64,000 nt of DNA from contig JANBPU010000016.1 of the NCBI GenBank assembly GCA_027575805.1, forward strand, positions 62,001 through 126,000, read 5' to 3'. A program made the position numbers and the translations under genes. The DNA is from Mycoemilia scoparia (taxonomy: Eukaryota; Kickxellomycota; Kickxellomycetes; Kickxellales; Kickxellaceae). Positions 20,539 to 29,622 of the stretch are shown in pieces (position 1 is the stretch's first letter; the number at the start of each line of letters is the position of its first letter). The notes beneath the pieces are model-generated. The model was not told the origin of the DNA and made no database searches. It saw only the letters and a list, made by a program, of their open reading frames with translations.

Positions 20539-22201
20539 TCAACGGAAAGCAAGGGGATCATAGAATTGAACCATCCCATCGTCGCCCGCAGACACCAGGC
20601 GTGAATGGTCACTTGGCTCCCAATCTAAGCTCCAAACAGAGTCTGAATGAGTGTTGAATGTATCAATTACATCTTTTTCTCTCAGGTCCCAAAGCTTGAC
20701 TTCCTTATCTAGGGACCCAGAAGCAATGACCTCCAGAGATGGATGAGGGGCGACGGAAAAAACGCAGCCGGCATGACCAGTCAAAGACATGATGTTGTTT
20801 CCAGATTTACTAAAATGATGGTAAAATGATTTAGATTGGCAAGTGCTTACTATTGGCAAATCAATAATGATGCAGAGACTTTGTCAATGTAAATCCGTAC
20901 TTACACATCATATGCCTGAATGCACTTGTCATCAGAAGATGAAAATATCAAGGTTGAGCTGGGAGAGAATGAAAGCGATCGAACAGTGCTTGAGTGAGCT
21001 ATTGTATTAAGAAGGAAGAAGTATAATAGGACAGATATACTAGCAACGGGATAAGCATCCTCAACAAATGGTAAATAGTGCTATGAGTTTACCCATCAGT
21101 GCTTGCATGATTTTTCCTGACTCGATGTCGAATATATGGACCATCCCGTTGTCACTGCCGCAGGCTATTAGCTTGTTGTCATGACTAACAGCTACGCAAG
21201 ATGCGAAGCGACCTCTGGTTGTGTCGTATTCTCTGATGGCCTCTTCACTGTCAGTCGACCACATAAGCACGGTGCCCTTATCAGTACCAGACACAATTCT
21301 CTCGCCGTCCTTTGTAAACTTTGCTGTCCATGCTTTCACTATTGCAACAAAGGAAAAAGCGAATTTATAACTTGATCTTAAAGCCAATTCATTTTAGCGT
21401 AAAGGTATTATTGTATATGTTGATTGCTTACCCGGGCCGACCTTTATAGATCTTTTTAGGTTTAGCCTCTCAAGTGACCAGATGCGGATTTGGTTGTCCA
21501 TGTGCGTTGAAAGTACAGCTACAGCCATTTGTGTAAATTGGTTACTATTATTACCATTATTATAATAATATATATGGGCCATGATTTTTGAAGGGCTACT
21601 AATTTTTACTAATAGACCAGCTTCAACTTGCATACAGGCCAGCCTATACCATCATTAATAATACAAATTTGGCCCTTCAAAAATCACTACACATATGTGA
21701 CGTAGACTTACATTTTCCATCAGCGCTGATGTCTAAGGATGTTATGGCATAGCTGCCATCTAGCAACTGCCCCATCACTTCACCGGTATTTGAATTCCTG
21801 AATAAACAAACAACGATGGTTAAAACAACCCGATATTTCATGCTGACAAGCTTTTGACTGGCTTTTCAAAGCACTTGCCATTTCGTCTTACCATATCTTT
21901 ATAGTCTCGTCGTTAGAACCAGTTATGATGCTAGATCCGTCTTTTGACCAACATACTGACCAAATTCCATCCTCGTGTGCTATTTTATGTATACGCAGGA
22001 TATATTATGTATATTTCACGCTACCATATAAACTTATATGCTGTCGTTCTTGCTATGCTTACCATTTTCTATGGCTAGAGATGTTGTATAATGTGCACGC
22101 TATATAGTAAAAAATTCAGTGTTTAGGTTTTATTAAAGTCACTTTCCATATCTTTGTAATTTCATCCTACTGGAGTCATTATGATATCCTTTACATACCA
22201 T
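20539..22201 (-). CDS. SKI8: WD40 protein Ski8 / WDR61
   Basis: Read leftward, eight coding exons: 22199-22201, 22063-22099, 21892-21979, 21712-21797, 21432-21518, 21093-21338, 20905-20998, 20539-20809. All phases agree and give 303 residues, matching human WDR61 (about 305) and Ski8 in size. The predicted N-terminus is MRAHYTTSLAIENAHEDGIW. Conserved Ski8 features include SLDISADGKSVLS, IRIWSLE, FASCVAVSHDNKLIACGSDN, SLSFSPSSTLIFSSSDD and KEVKLWDLREKDVI, forming WD repeats of a seven-blade propeller. Ski8 is a subunit of the Ski complex that feeds mRNA to the cytoplasmic exosome, and in many species also of Paf1C or the meiotic recombination machinery. The first coding exon is only the ATG, immediately followed by a GTATGT donor; this is the least certain exon. 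The intron at 21519-21711 carries a family A MITE. Confidence 0.9.
21572..21696. mobile_element. Family A MITE, copy 4 (inside a SKI8 intron)
   Basis: About 125 bp, wholly inside the intron 21519-21711. Terminal repeats: TGATTTTTGAAGGGCTA on the left and GGCCCTTCAAAAATCA on the right, flanked by TATATGGG and CACATATG. The core (GCTTCAACTTGCATACAGGC) is subtype 2, shared with the copies at 24570 and 27322. Confidence 0.8.
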
Positions 22202-22688
22202 GTTTTTATAATAAATTCTTTGTACTTTTAAACAAATACCTCAAACTTTATTCAGTTCGTTATGTCTATTATTTTACTATAAGCTTTAACCTTATTATGG
22301 GTGTAGTAGTCTTTTTAACTGCAAGCGGCTATCTATTTTATATTGTTTTAAAAGATAAATTGGATTCTAATAGAATACCATAACAAACCAGTTTGAATTG
22401 TCAGTTGGAAATGCTTTGCAAGGTTGTTTATTCATGAATCAAAATTTTAAAATAGAATTGGTTAATATGAAAAAGCACTAAAGAATTGGTGCAATGGTTA
22501 ACCCAGGTTTTTCTGGGAACAAAAACCTACGCATCCCATTTAACCACTTCTAGATAAAGTGCGCAATATGCATTTCAGTGTCCATTTTTTACAAATCTTG
22601 AAATTGGCAGCCTTAGCTTAAGCTTCATAAATAAATCTACTTAAACGACATTGATTGTTTTTATGCTAGTCCCAATACTTTTTGGTGT
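22202..22688. other. Spacer between SKI8 and the first acidic paralogue
   Basis: AT-rich sequence of ~490 bp with the SKI8 promoter and the 3' end of the downstream gene. A stretch near 22490-22560 looks superficially tRNA-like but does not fold into one (see rejected items). Confidence 0.5.
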
Positions 22689-23666
22689 TTATGGTCTGGT
22701 TTCAGGGTCAAGGAAGACTTTTGACAATACCATTACGGAATCCACGTTATTTACATTCAGCTCGCCACTGTCAGATACATTTTTCATTGTCCACGTTACA
22801 TCAGCATTGAGTCTAACAAACAATCCTTCATCGTCCATTCCCAGGAAATCACCTAAGTCACTTGGGGCCTTGATCTCTGTGGATTCCGCCTCTTCATCCA
22901 CATCTGGATATTTGCTTGTGGCTCTTATAACACAAGTATGTCCGTCTGCACCGGTGCTTTGATTTTTAAACTATAATAACAAAAACACGAAATTGTAATG
23001 AGGTCAACACATATAAGTTTAAAGTTGCAGCAGCAACAATCCAATTTATAGATACAAAGGTAAATGGTGTACTTACAATCCTCTCGTAGTTGGAGTAGAT
23101 AGCCTTTTCTTTATATCCATCTTTGGTTCCAACGGTTGTAAGGTACAAGTAGGTATGACTATCTGATGGACTGAAAGATATAGGAGCATACCAGTTTTTA
23201 TCATCAGCATAACAGTAACGCTGGGGCGAAATCTCTTGGCTGATTGTCATTCCGCTGTATTCAATTTCGGTACCATCATCATCTGTTATTTCGGCCAAAA
23301 CTTGGTATGGCACGGAATCCGTAAGTAGGTGCTCCATGACTATTTCTTTATACTCGTCATTGTCGTCAATCTCTTCCGTCACTGTTTCGTCCTCATCATT
23401 GACTGCTTCAACAAATATCCTGACATTATATTTCTCTTGTCCAAGCTATAATTTGTACATTTGTTAGACCTTATGAAATCTGGGATACACATGTGTGTTG
23501 TAGATTTATAGTTACTTACAATCTTTTTGAGAGCATCAACAATTCGATCCTTGTTCAAGTCGTATGTAATGCCTTCGACTGTCAACATTGGAAAAACATG
23601 ATCTTCATTGGTATTTTCGGGTAAGATGAGCTCACCGTCTTCGTTTCTTCGTGGATCTGGGCACAT
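22689..23666 (-). CDS. Acidic protein of unknown family, paralogue 1
   Basis: Three exons read leftward, 23520-23666 (147 bp), 23077-23445 (369 bp), 22689-22970 (282 bp); both introns are GTAAGT...TAG and phase 0. The product has 265 residues and is very acidic, with no signal peptide or membrane segment. I do not recognise it. It is clearly paralogous to the gene at 24910-26312: the first exons are the same length and end LNKDRIVDALKKI versus LNKERPIAAIKKI. Both second exons contain an SPQRYxY...WYxxxxFxPS..HxYLY pattern, and both third exons hold a segment ending (V)FLDP.T. The last 27 residues of exon 1 and the last 27 of exon 2 align without gaps, each starting with His and ending in (K/R)I at the splice site. 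This suggests an internal duplication by exon copying. It could be a lineage-specific family; function and location are unknown. Confidence 0.8.
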
Positions 23667-24247
23667 TTTATATAAAGTGTTAATAAATAAATAATATATA
23701 GATTTTATAGTAATAAATAAATAAATAGAGTTAGTAGTATGTTAGTTAATGTGGTTTCAGGATGAAGAGGGATGGTGGTGGAGCTTAATTTATACGTATC
23801 TTGCGCACGCGTTTTCTTTCCACTGTCGAATGCTGGCTCCACCTTCCACAAATACATAAACTACTTCTACCCCACATTGCTTTGCAGACCCTGTCCAGCA
23901 GAAAGTCATGGGCTTTGGTGCTTCCTTACATTATTGCAATTTCTAGAGGCTAAAGTGTTTGAGATGGCTGATAAAACATGCCTGATATGGATGAATTAAT
24001 GCCAACTTTGCATTTTGATAGAGATGAAAAGAGTTTGATTCTGCGCATACATCATGCTAAAATGGCTTGCAACAGTTTGAAGAGTCTGATGAGTTATATT
24101 TTTCAAGGCTCAGCAATGCAACAATGCACGCTTTACTTTTTTTTCCCTATTCGACTTTTAGTATGATAGAGAATTTTGAAGTTGCTAATCATAACACGGT
24201 GTATACTGTCTAAAAATTGCTGTGGTGCTTTCCACTTGGCATGCATC

Positions 24248-24378
24248 TGAGAGGGCCTCTCAATCAAAAGTGATCCAGAATATACCCCCATGGCTCCTGC
24301 AAAATTGGCCCATAAGCCATGCATTTTAGGCTGCTATTGCAAGGATTATTCTGGTACACCTTTAAAGGAGATTCTGTC
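24248..24378. mobile_element. Family B element, copy 3 (reverse, shortened)
   Basis: On the minus strand it reads CAGAATCTCCTTTAAAGGTG, then TACCAGAATAATCC, GGCTTATGGGCCAATTTTGC and CTTTTGATTGAGAGG. These match family B in order, but ~25 bp of the interior are missing. Its end touches the family A MITE that starts at 24380. Confidence 0.6.
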
Positions 24379-24379
24379 G

Positions 24380-24500
24380 TATAGGTAGTTATTTTTGAAG
24401 GATCGTTATTTACTAATAAATGATGATTGCTCATTTGGTTGGGATAGTCCCTATAATCGTTGGCCACCAAAAGTCACCCTTCAAAAGTTATCATCCATAT
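24380..24500. mobile_element. Family A MITE, copy 5
   Basis: About 120 bp: TATAGGTAGTTATTTTTGAA on the left, and CACCCTTCAAAAGTTATCAT then CCATA on the right. The core CTATAATCGTTGGCCACCAA is subtype 1. It abuts the family B copy, so one probably inserted next to or into the other. Confidence 0.75.
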
Positions 24501-24569
24501 GCACAATTCTAAAAATGAAGTTATACTCTTCTAGAACAAATAAGAGCAAACAATTCAGCACATCTTTGC

Positions 24570-24713
24570 GTATGGGTAGGTATTTTTGAAGGGCTAAATG
24601 CAGATAAGATGGTGATGATGATGTGTTGGTTAATGATAATATAGGCCGGCTAGTATGCAGGTTGAAACTAGCCTATTAGTAAAACTAATCCCTTCAAAAA
24701 TAATCTCCCGTAT
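24570..24713. mobile_element. Family A MITE, copy 6
   Basis: About 144 bp. Left TATGGGTAGGTATTTTTGAA then GGGCTA; right ATCCCTTCAAAAATAATCTC then CCGTA. The core has GCAGGTTGAAACTAGCCTAT, which is subtype 2, close to the copy at 27322. Confidence 0.78.
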
Positions 24714-24909
24714 GTGTACTGTGTTTCTTGTATGGAGATTATTTTTCTACTTATTTGGACAAAATCTTTACCTTATGTCAAGCAAAAGTTATTCAAGTAT
24801 GGAAAAAGTGGTTTATTTGAATTTTATAGACATTTTAAATTAAAATCCATCAAATGTTTAGGGCATGGGTGAGCTAAATTTATAGTGCTAATTAGTCATA
24901 TTCCTCTGC

Positions 24910-26312
24910 TTATAATTTTCTGGCCTCCTCTTCCTGTTTTCTTAGGTCCTCCTCAACCATATCGGCCCAATCCAGCGTTTCTTCTTCATTTCTGGCCTCC
25001 TCTTCCTGTTTTCTTAGATCCTCTTCAACCATATCGGCCCAATCCAGAGTTTCTTCTTCACTGCTGGCCTCCTCTTCCTGTTTTCTTAGATCCTCCTCAA
25101 CCATATCGGCCCAATCCATCGTTTTTTCTTCATTTCTGGCCTCCTCTTCCTGTTTTCTTAGGTCCTCCTCAACCATATCGGCCCAATCCAGCGCTTCTTC
25201 TTCACTGCTGGTCTCCTCTTCCTGGTTTATCAAATCCTCTTCAACCACATCATTTCCTCCTGGTGCTTCTTCCTCATTGTGTTCGTCTTCATCAGACATC
25301 AGGTGCTGAGTAGTGGGATCAAGGAAAACCTTGAGAATTGATATACTACCAGCAACTTCATCATTTCCTTCATCAGGATCTATATATGTGAGGCAGGTAT
25401 CAACATTGATTCTGACATATAGCCCCTCAGAATCTATTCCTAGTATCTCATTTAAACGGTTTAAATCGGCAGCTTCCAATTGAGAAACCTCAGCATTGCT
25501 ATCTCCATCGCATATATTCTTCATCGCATCTGTGATATAGAATTCGAAAAGCCCATTATTTTCTCTGAATCTACGAGAGAACTACAATTATAAAAATAAG
25601 TCAACATAAATTAATAACCTCCCATATAAAATAATATTTACAATGATAATGAGGATTCAATTAGTTTCGCAGTTATTGTATATGACTGCATATATCTTGG
25701 GTACCCTATTTCCACTTACCAAGCCATCATAATCAGAAAAAAAGGTATCACTATCTTCGTCTCCCCCCATGCCTAATTGATACAAATAGTCATGATCTTG
25801 TGACGGGTTAAAAGTCACAGAGCCATACCAGGTACCATCCCTACCATAGCGATAATACTGTGGGCTAAACCCTGCCACGATTTTAATATCCCGAAGTTTT
25901 ATGTCATTGTTTTCACTATCAGTAATATGAATGTTCGGTCTAAAAGGAGCTGTTTGGGTGGTTATGTGATCCATTATCAATTCGCTATATTCCTCTTCAT
26001 CTTCAGTATCAAAAACTGCCTCTTCGTTATTTGATTTTATTGAAACGGTATTACCATTTACACCACCAAACTATGTTATTGCCATTAAAAATACGTTAGA
26101 TTATCAAAAGTAGCAGCAGCACTCATGCTTGTTCACATTTACTGTACATATTAAGCAATACTTACAATCTTTTTGATGGCTGCAATAGGCCTTTCCTTGT
26201 TGAGGTGGAATATGGTTTCGCCAACATGCATGACTGGGATGACGTGTTCCTCTTGAACATCATCAGTATAAATGAATTCGCCGGCGCTAGTTCTGCTTAA
26301 ATCTTTGCACAT
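24910..26312 (-). CDS. Acidic protein of unknown family, paralogue 2, with C-terminal tandem repeats
   Basis: Three exons read leftward, 26166-26312 (147 bp), 25720-26070 (351 bp), 24910-25581 (672 bp); phase-0 introns GTAAGT...TAG; 389 residues. It is paralogous to the gene at 22689-23666 along the whole first 280 residues, with the same exon boundaries. Examples are EEHVIPVMHVGETIFHLNKE in exon 1 and SPQYYRYGRDGTWYGSVTFN in exon 2. It differs by a C-terminal extension of ~110 residues made of 24-residue repeats of the form DWADMVEEDLRKQEEEA, predicted as charged helix. No signal peptide, membrane segment or known catalytic motif is visible. The promoter regions of the two genes also share a short GTT(A/G)GTTAATGT(G/A) element. 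Function is unknown; the pair looks like a tandem duplication, one copy of which gained the repeat tail. Confidence 0.8.
24920..25255. repeat. 72-bp in-frame coding tandem repeat (4 full units plus a degenerate fifth)
   Basis: Units start at 24920, 24992, 25064 and 25136, each 72 bp (24 codons) and nearly identical, each beginning CTGGCCTCCTCTTCCTG on the plus strand. A diverged partial unit follows at 25208-25255. The low divergence suggests recent expansion, and the copy number probably varies between strains. Confidence 0.92.
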
Positions 26313-27051
26313 TTTATTGCGTGTATGTTTTTAAATTGTGTGTATATAATAGTGTATTAATTGTAATTATAAATTAAAGTGTTGGTTAATGTAAATATAG
26401 TGTAGATTCTAAAAGTTTGAGAGGGGTTCTATTTATATTGAAAAATAGAGCACTACTTTGGTGTGTACACATACACATGGCTCGGATAAAGCCAAGGCTA
26501 TAAAGTCTGCTTGACTTGGATATACAACTTTTGGAAAGGTAAGCGATGTATAGAGTAAAATAGCACAAGTTGACACAGTGAGACCAAGTTAGAGATAATC
26601 AGTATAGCTAAAAGATCAGAAATGTAAATCAGAGCAAGTGAGTATAAAAATGAGTAGTGAAAAGAGACAGTAATTAGTAGGCAAAGGTCATGATTAGGCC
26701 AACTTCATTCTACTCAACACACTTTCACTCTAAAGATTGCTAGGTTGAGACGATAGCAATATATCAGTATCATTGTTATCTTTTAGAACCAACTGTATCA
26801 ACTAAAATTTTTGAATTTGAATACACAAAATACAAGGCTATCAAACACTTCTCAAGCCCCATATTTTTGTGAAAATGCGCCTCAATAATTTTTATACCAA
26901 ATCCATAAAGGATGAAATATCGTAAAAAAATAATCGATTTCTTTTGATAAGCTCTTTTGGGCATACACATACAGGTTTGCTCAAGAAAATATTAATTGTT
27001 GAGGTTTGGCTTTTGGCCCTTATACTATGAAAATAACAAATGCATTGAGTA
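26313..27051. other. Spacer upstream of paralogue 2 and downstream of USB1
   Basis: AT-rich sequence with the paralogue 2 promoter near 26313-26420 and the USB1 3' end near 27000. Short reading frames on the minus strand have no protein-like features. No repeat was recognised. Confidence 0.5.
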
Positions 27052-28383
27052 TCACGAAATATTTTGGTCCTCGCAAAGTGGAATTGAGCACTGATATTTC
27101 CCGGCCTTGATGTTCAATGATACAATGTAAACTGGGTCAATACTTGGTATGCTATCTTTGTAGGTTTCCCACAAGAGGTCTGCTAACTCTTGGTTTATGA
27201 CTTTGGAATCATTGTAATAAGCAAAACTTGCATGGAATTGTGGATCCTATTATTTAAAACAATGAAAATCAATTTCTGGTCACTTTATAATATAGCGAGT
27301 GGGTACTTGTATAAAAATAACATATGGGCATAGGAGTGATTATTTTTGAAGGGCTAAATCAATATTGTCAATGATAATATAGACCTGGCCAGTGTGCAAG
27401 TTGAAACTGGCCTACTAGTAAAAATAAGTAGCCCTTCAAAAATAACCACCCGCATGTAATGTGCATATATTTACCTCATAAAATAATTCCTGGCTAAAAG
27501 ACTTTAGGCACTGGTCAACCCTAAAAAGTAGGCCTTGTAACTACAGCAAATAAATGCCACAGTTAACATAATATCGTGTTAGAAACACTTATAAAACACT
27601 TGAATTTATATTGATGCCTTTAGTATAGGTGGATTTTTACCTCATTCTTTCCATAACCAACCATGAGTGACATAAATGATTTTGTTTCTGTGTCATTCAC
27701 GAAAGACTTAAAATCATTGAAAGTTATATAAAATCTTCAGGGATAATATTCATATATGTGTCAAGTTTAGTATATCTCACCCACTCAAGCATTCACATGA
27801 TTACAATTTTATTTACTATATATATATATCTCGTTTACAATGCTTACTTTTGGCAGGAAGCACATCGCTCCTGAATCATTTTCATAAGCGCGGGTATATG
27901 GTGCTGCTTAAGAATAATTGGTCTCGAAAGGCTTACATGGAGTTCTGGAAGTCCACCATCATCCATATGTTTAATTGTACAAACCAGTCCATCCTTTACT
28001 ATTCCTTTTTTGGATAGATACCCTTCTATTGTTTCCATATATCTTTTCAGTACATCTTGGAGGTCATAACCAACCCGAACTAACATTTTCCACAAAATGG
28101 TATTAGTGCCACCATCAGATAAATTATTGTTGTGGTTTGAATGCATAACAACTTACACCCTACATATATATGACCAACATTGCTGCCTGTCATTACTCTA
28201 TTTCCTAAAGAAAAGACCAACCAAATATTGTTTTAAAACATGGTAGCTTGCTTACTGATCTAATAGGAGACGCTGCTTACCTATGTTATTAGTAGGCTGT
28301 GGGTTTTGTCCATCTGTACCCTCTTCATCTGTTTGGCATGATTCAGATTCCGAATCACTTCCGTAATCATTTAAATACTCCAT
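27052..28383 (-). CDS. USB1: U6 snRNA phosphodiesterase Usb1
   Basis: Six exons read leftward: 28281-28383, 28157-28204, 27848-28079, 27641-27734, 27475-27540, 27052-27246. All phases agree, giving 245 residues. The two catalytic HxS motifs of the 2H phosphoesterase fold are present: HVSLS in the middle and HASFAY in the last exon, the second after LFYEDPQF as in other Usb1 proteins. GHIYV, in the second exon, matches the family's first strand. The acidic N-terminus (DYGSDSESES) is also typical. Usb1 trims the 3' oligo(U) tail of U6 snRNA in the nucleus and leaves a terminal phosphate that protects U6. The fifth intron (27247-27474) is enlarged by a family A MITE. Assignment rests on the paired HxS motifs and their context. 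Confidence 0.9.
27322..27456. mobile_element. Family A MITE, copy 7 (inside a USB1 intron)
   Basis: About 135 bp inside intron 27247-27474. Left ATATGGGC...GATTATTTTTGAAGGGCTA; right TAGCCCTTCAAAAATAACCA then CCCGCA. The core GCAAGTTGAAACTGGCCTAC is subtype 2. The terminal repeat is almost perfect over ~20 bp. Confidence 0.85.
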
Positions 28384-29622
28384 AGTTCTACCCACATCTG
28401 AATTCTCTCACTCTCAACATATTCCTGTAGTTTCAATAGAAAGAAATATTTATATGCATAGCCTAGCAATTCATTATGGGAACCCTTAGTACTTGTGTTT
28501 CTCCTTGGATTCAAAATGATGTCAGGCTACAAACATATCATTAATTCTACACTTCTAAGCATGTTTTATCTGCACTGTTGTATAATTGGCAAGATATCAC
28601 TAATGATCAGGCATGAAATAGAAAAAATTGATTCCTCAGATTCAGGCCCAAGCATCAGCCATTTTATATGCAACTTCTGGGGGCTAATTTTGCCTAAGGC
28701 CTTGTGGATTCCGACCAATTGCTAATACAAACACATTTTTTTATAATTTGAAATAGCAACAAGGAACTAAAACAATTTTATTGAAAGTAACTGTTTGTGA
28801 CACTTGGTCACGTTGTCCGAATCATTGGTCATGGCTGCATTTAATGCAGAGTGATATAAGTGGCTTGTATTGCTTGCATTGGTCCTGGATAGCCCGTATT
28901 TCTGGCATTATTGCTTGAAAAGTTTTTATTGAGGGCAATGCATAAAATAAAGAAAACAACCGATCAAGTCCTCCTCCTCCTACTCCAAGTAATTCTAGAA
29001 TTTGAGTCCTACCAGAATCAGGCAGATTGTTCATGGAACTTGAGTCACTGCTTTTGTGGGCATTTTAATTATGCCAAATGGGGCTTCCGATTGTTATCTG
29101 ATTCGTAAACTATCAAACTAACTGGTTTGCCCCACACGTATGTTTATTCCAAAAATATGGTAGCTCATGGTGGGTGGAAGAGCACCACTAAGCAACCATT
29201 ATCAGGCATATATATATAATTTACTGGCATAGACATTGTATAAACTCCTGGAAATTGCAAAAGACCGAATACCATAGGTCGGCAAAGCTCACCAAAGGTC
29301 AGTTCTATGTAATATGACCAGAGATCGCTTTTTGCTTGCAATAACGCATGATGGCTGTTCCACAAATAACATTTTGCATTAGCCCAAAAGGAAAGAAAAT
29401 AAGCCAATTCTGTCAATGATTCAAAATGTGATATTCCTAGTGACCAGAAAGAAAACATAAATATTGGATAAACTGGAGGTGCTCTGTTTCCTAGCACTCT
29501 TAGAATCTCTTCTTTCACTACTATTTATTTTTCTTGTACTTTCTTTACTCTTTTACACACACCATATATATATAAACATACACACCCGTATATATAGTAT
29601 AGACTTTTTATGTGTTCTTAGA
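28384..29622. other. Intergenic region with a family C repeat, no firm gene
   Basis: It separates USB1 (leftward) from the alkaline phosphatase (rightward). It holds a family C repeat (28615-28722) and a TA/CA microsatellite near 29560-29600. Minus-strand open frames at 28822-29034 and 29165-29518 are discussed under rejected items; they could be decayed coding sequence but cannot be joined in phase. Confidence 0.5.
28615..28722. repeat. Family C dispersed repeat, copy 1
   Basis: About 108 bp, aligning along its whole length with 36283-36380. Shared blocks include CTCAGATT, GTCAGCCA / ATCAGCCA, CAACT(T/C)C and AGGCCTT(G/A)TG(G/A)ATT. The ends hint at weak inverted repeats (GATTCC / GGAATC). 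Its nature is unclear. Confidence 0.55.

Larger units (their letters stand above)
23667..24909. other. Spacer between the two paralogues, filled with small repeats
   Basis: It contains the promoter of paralogue 1, a (TAAA)n tract at 23687-23735, a degenerate family B element directly abutting a family A MITE (24248-24500), and a second family A MITE (24570-24713). The remaining sequence between 23770 and 24240 has no recognised gene. Confidence 0.6.

Noticed and set aside
22480..22560. A tRNA-like stretch (GGTGCAATGGTTAAC resembling an A box).
   Set aside because: No B box (GGTTCGAxTCC) follows at the right distance, and no acceptor stem or cloverleaf can be formed.
24920..25255. Regular spaced repeats considered as a CRISPR array.
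   Set aside because: The units are contiguous, without unique spacers, and encode in-frame protein repeats in a eukaryotic gene.
24885..25313. A Pro-rich repeat protein of 142 codons on the plus strand.
   Set aside because: It is the antisense of the 72-bp tandem repeat in paralogue 2, whose frame continues into a family shared with paralogue 1.
28822..29034. A 70-codon minus-strand frame ending CIKCSHDQ, moderately protein-like.
   Set aside because: It needs an upstream exon with two leftover bases, and none of the nearby donors gives that phase. It may be a decayed exon, but I cannot support it as a gene.
29165..29518. A 117-codon minus-strand frame upstream of the alkaline phosphatase.
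   Set aside because: It opens with GTG rather than ATG, has no recognised motif, and its candidate splice sites do not join in phase with the other minus-strand frame at 28822-29034.
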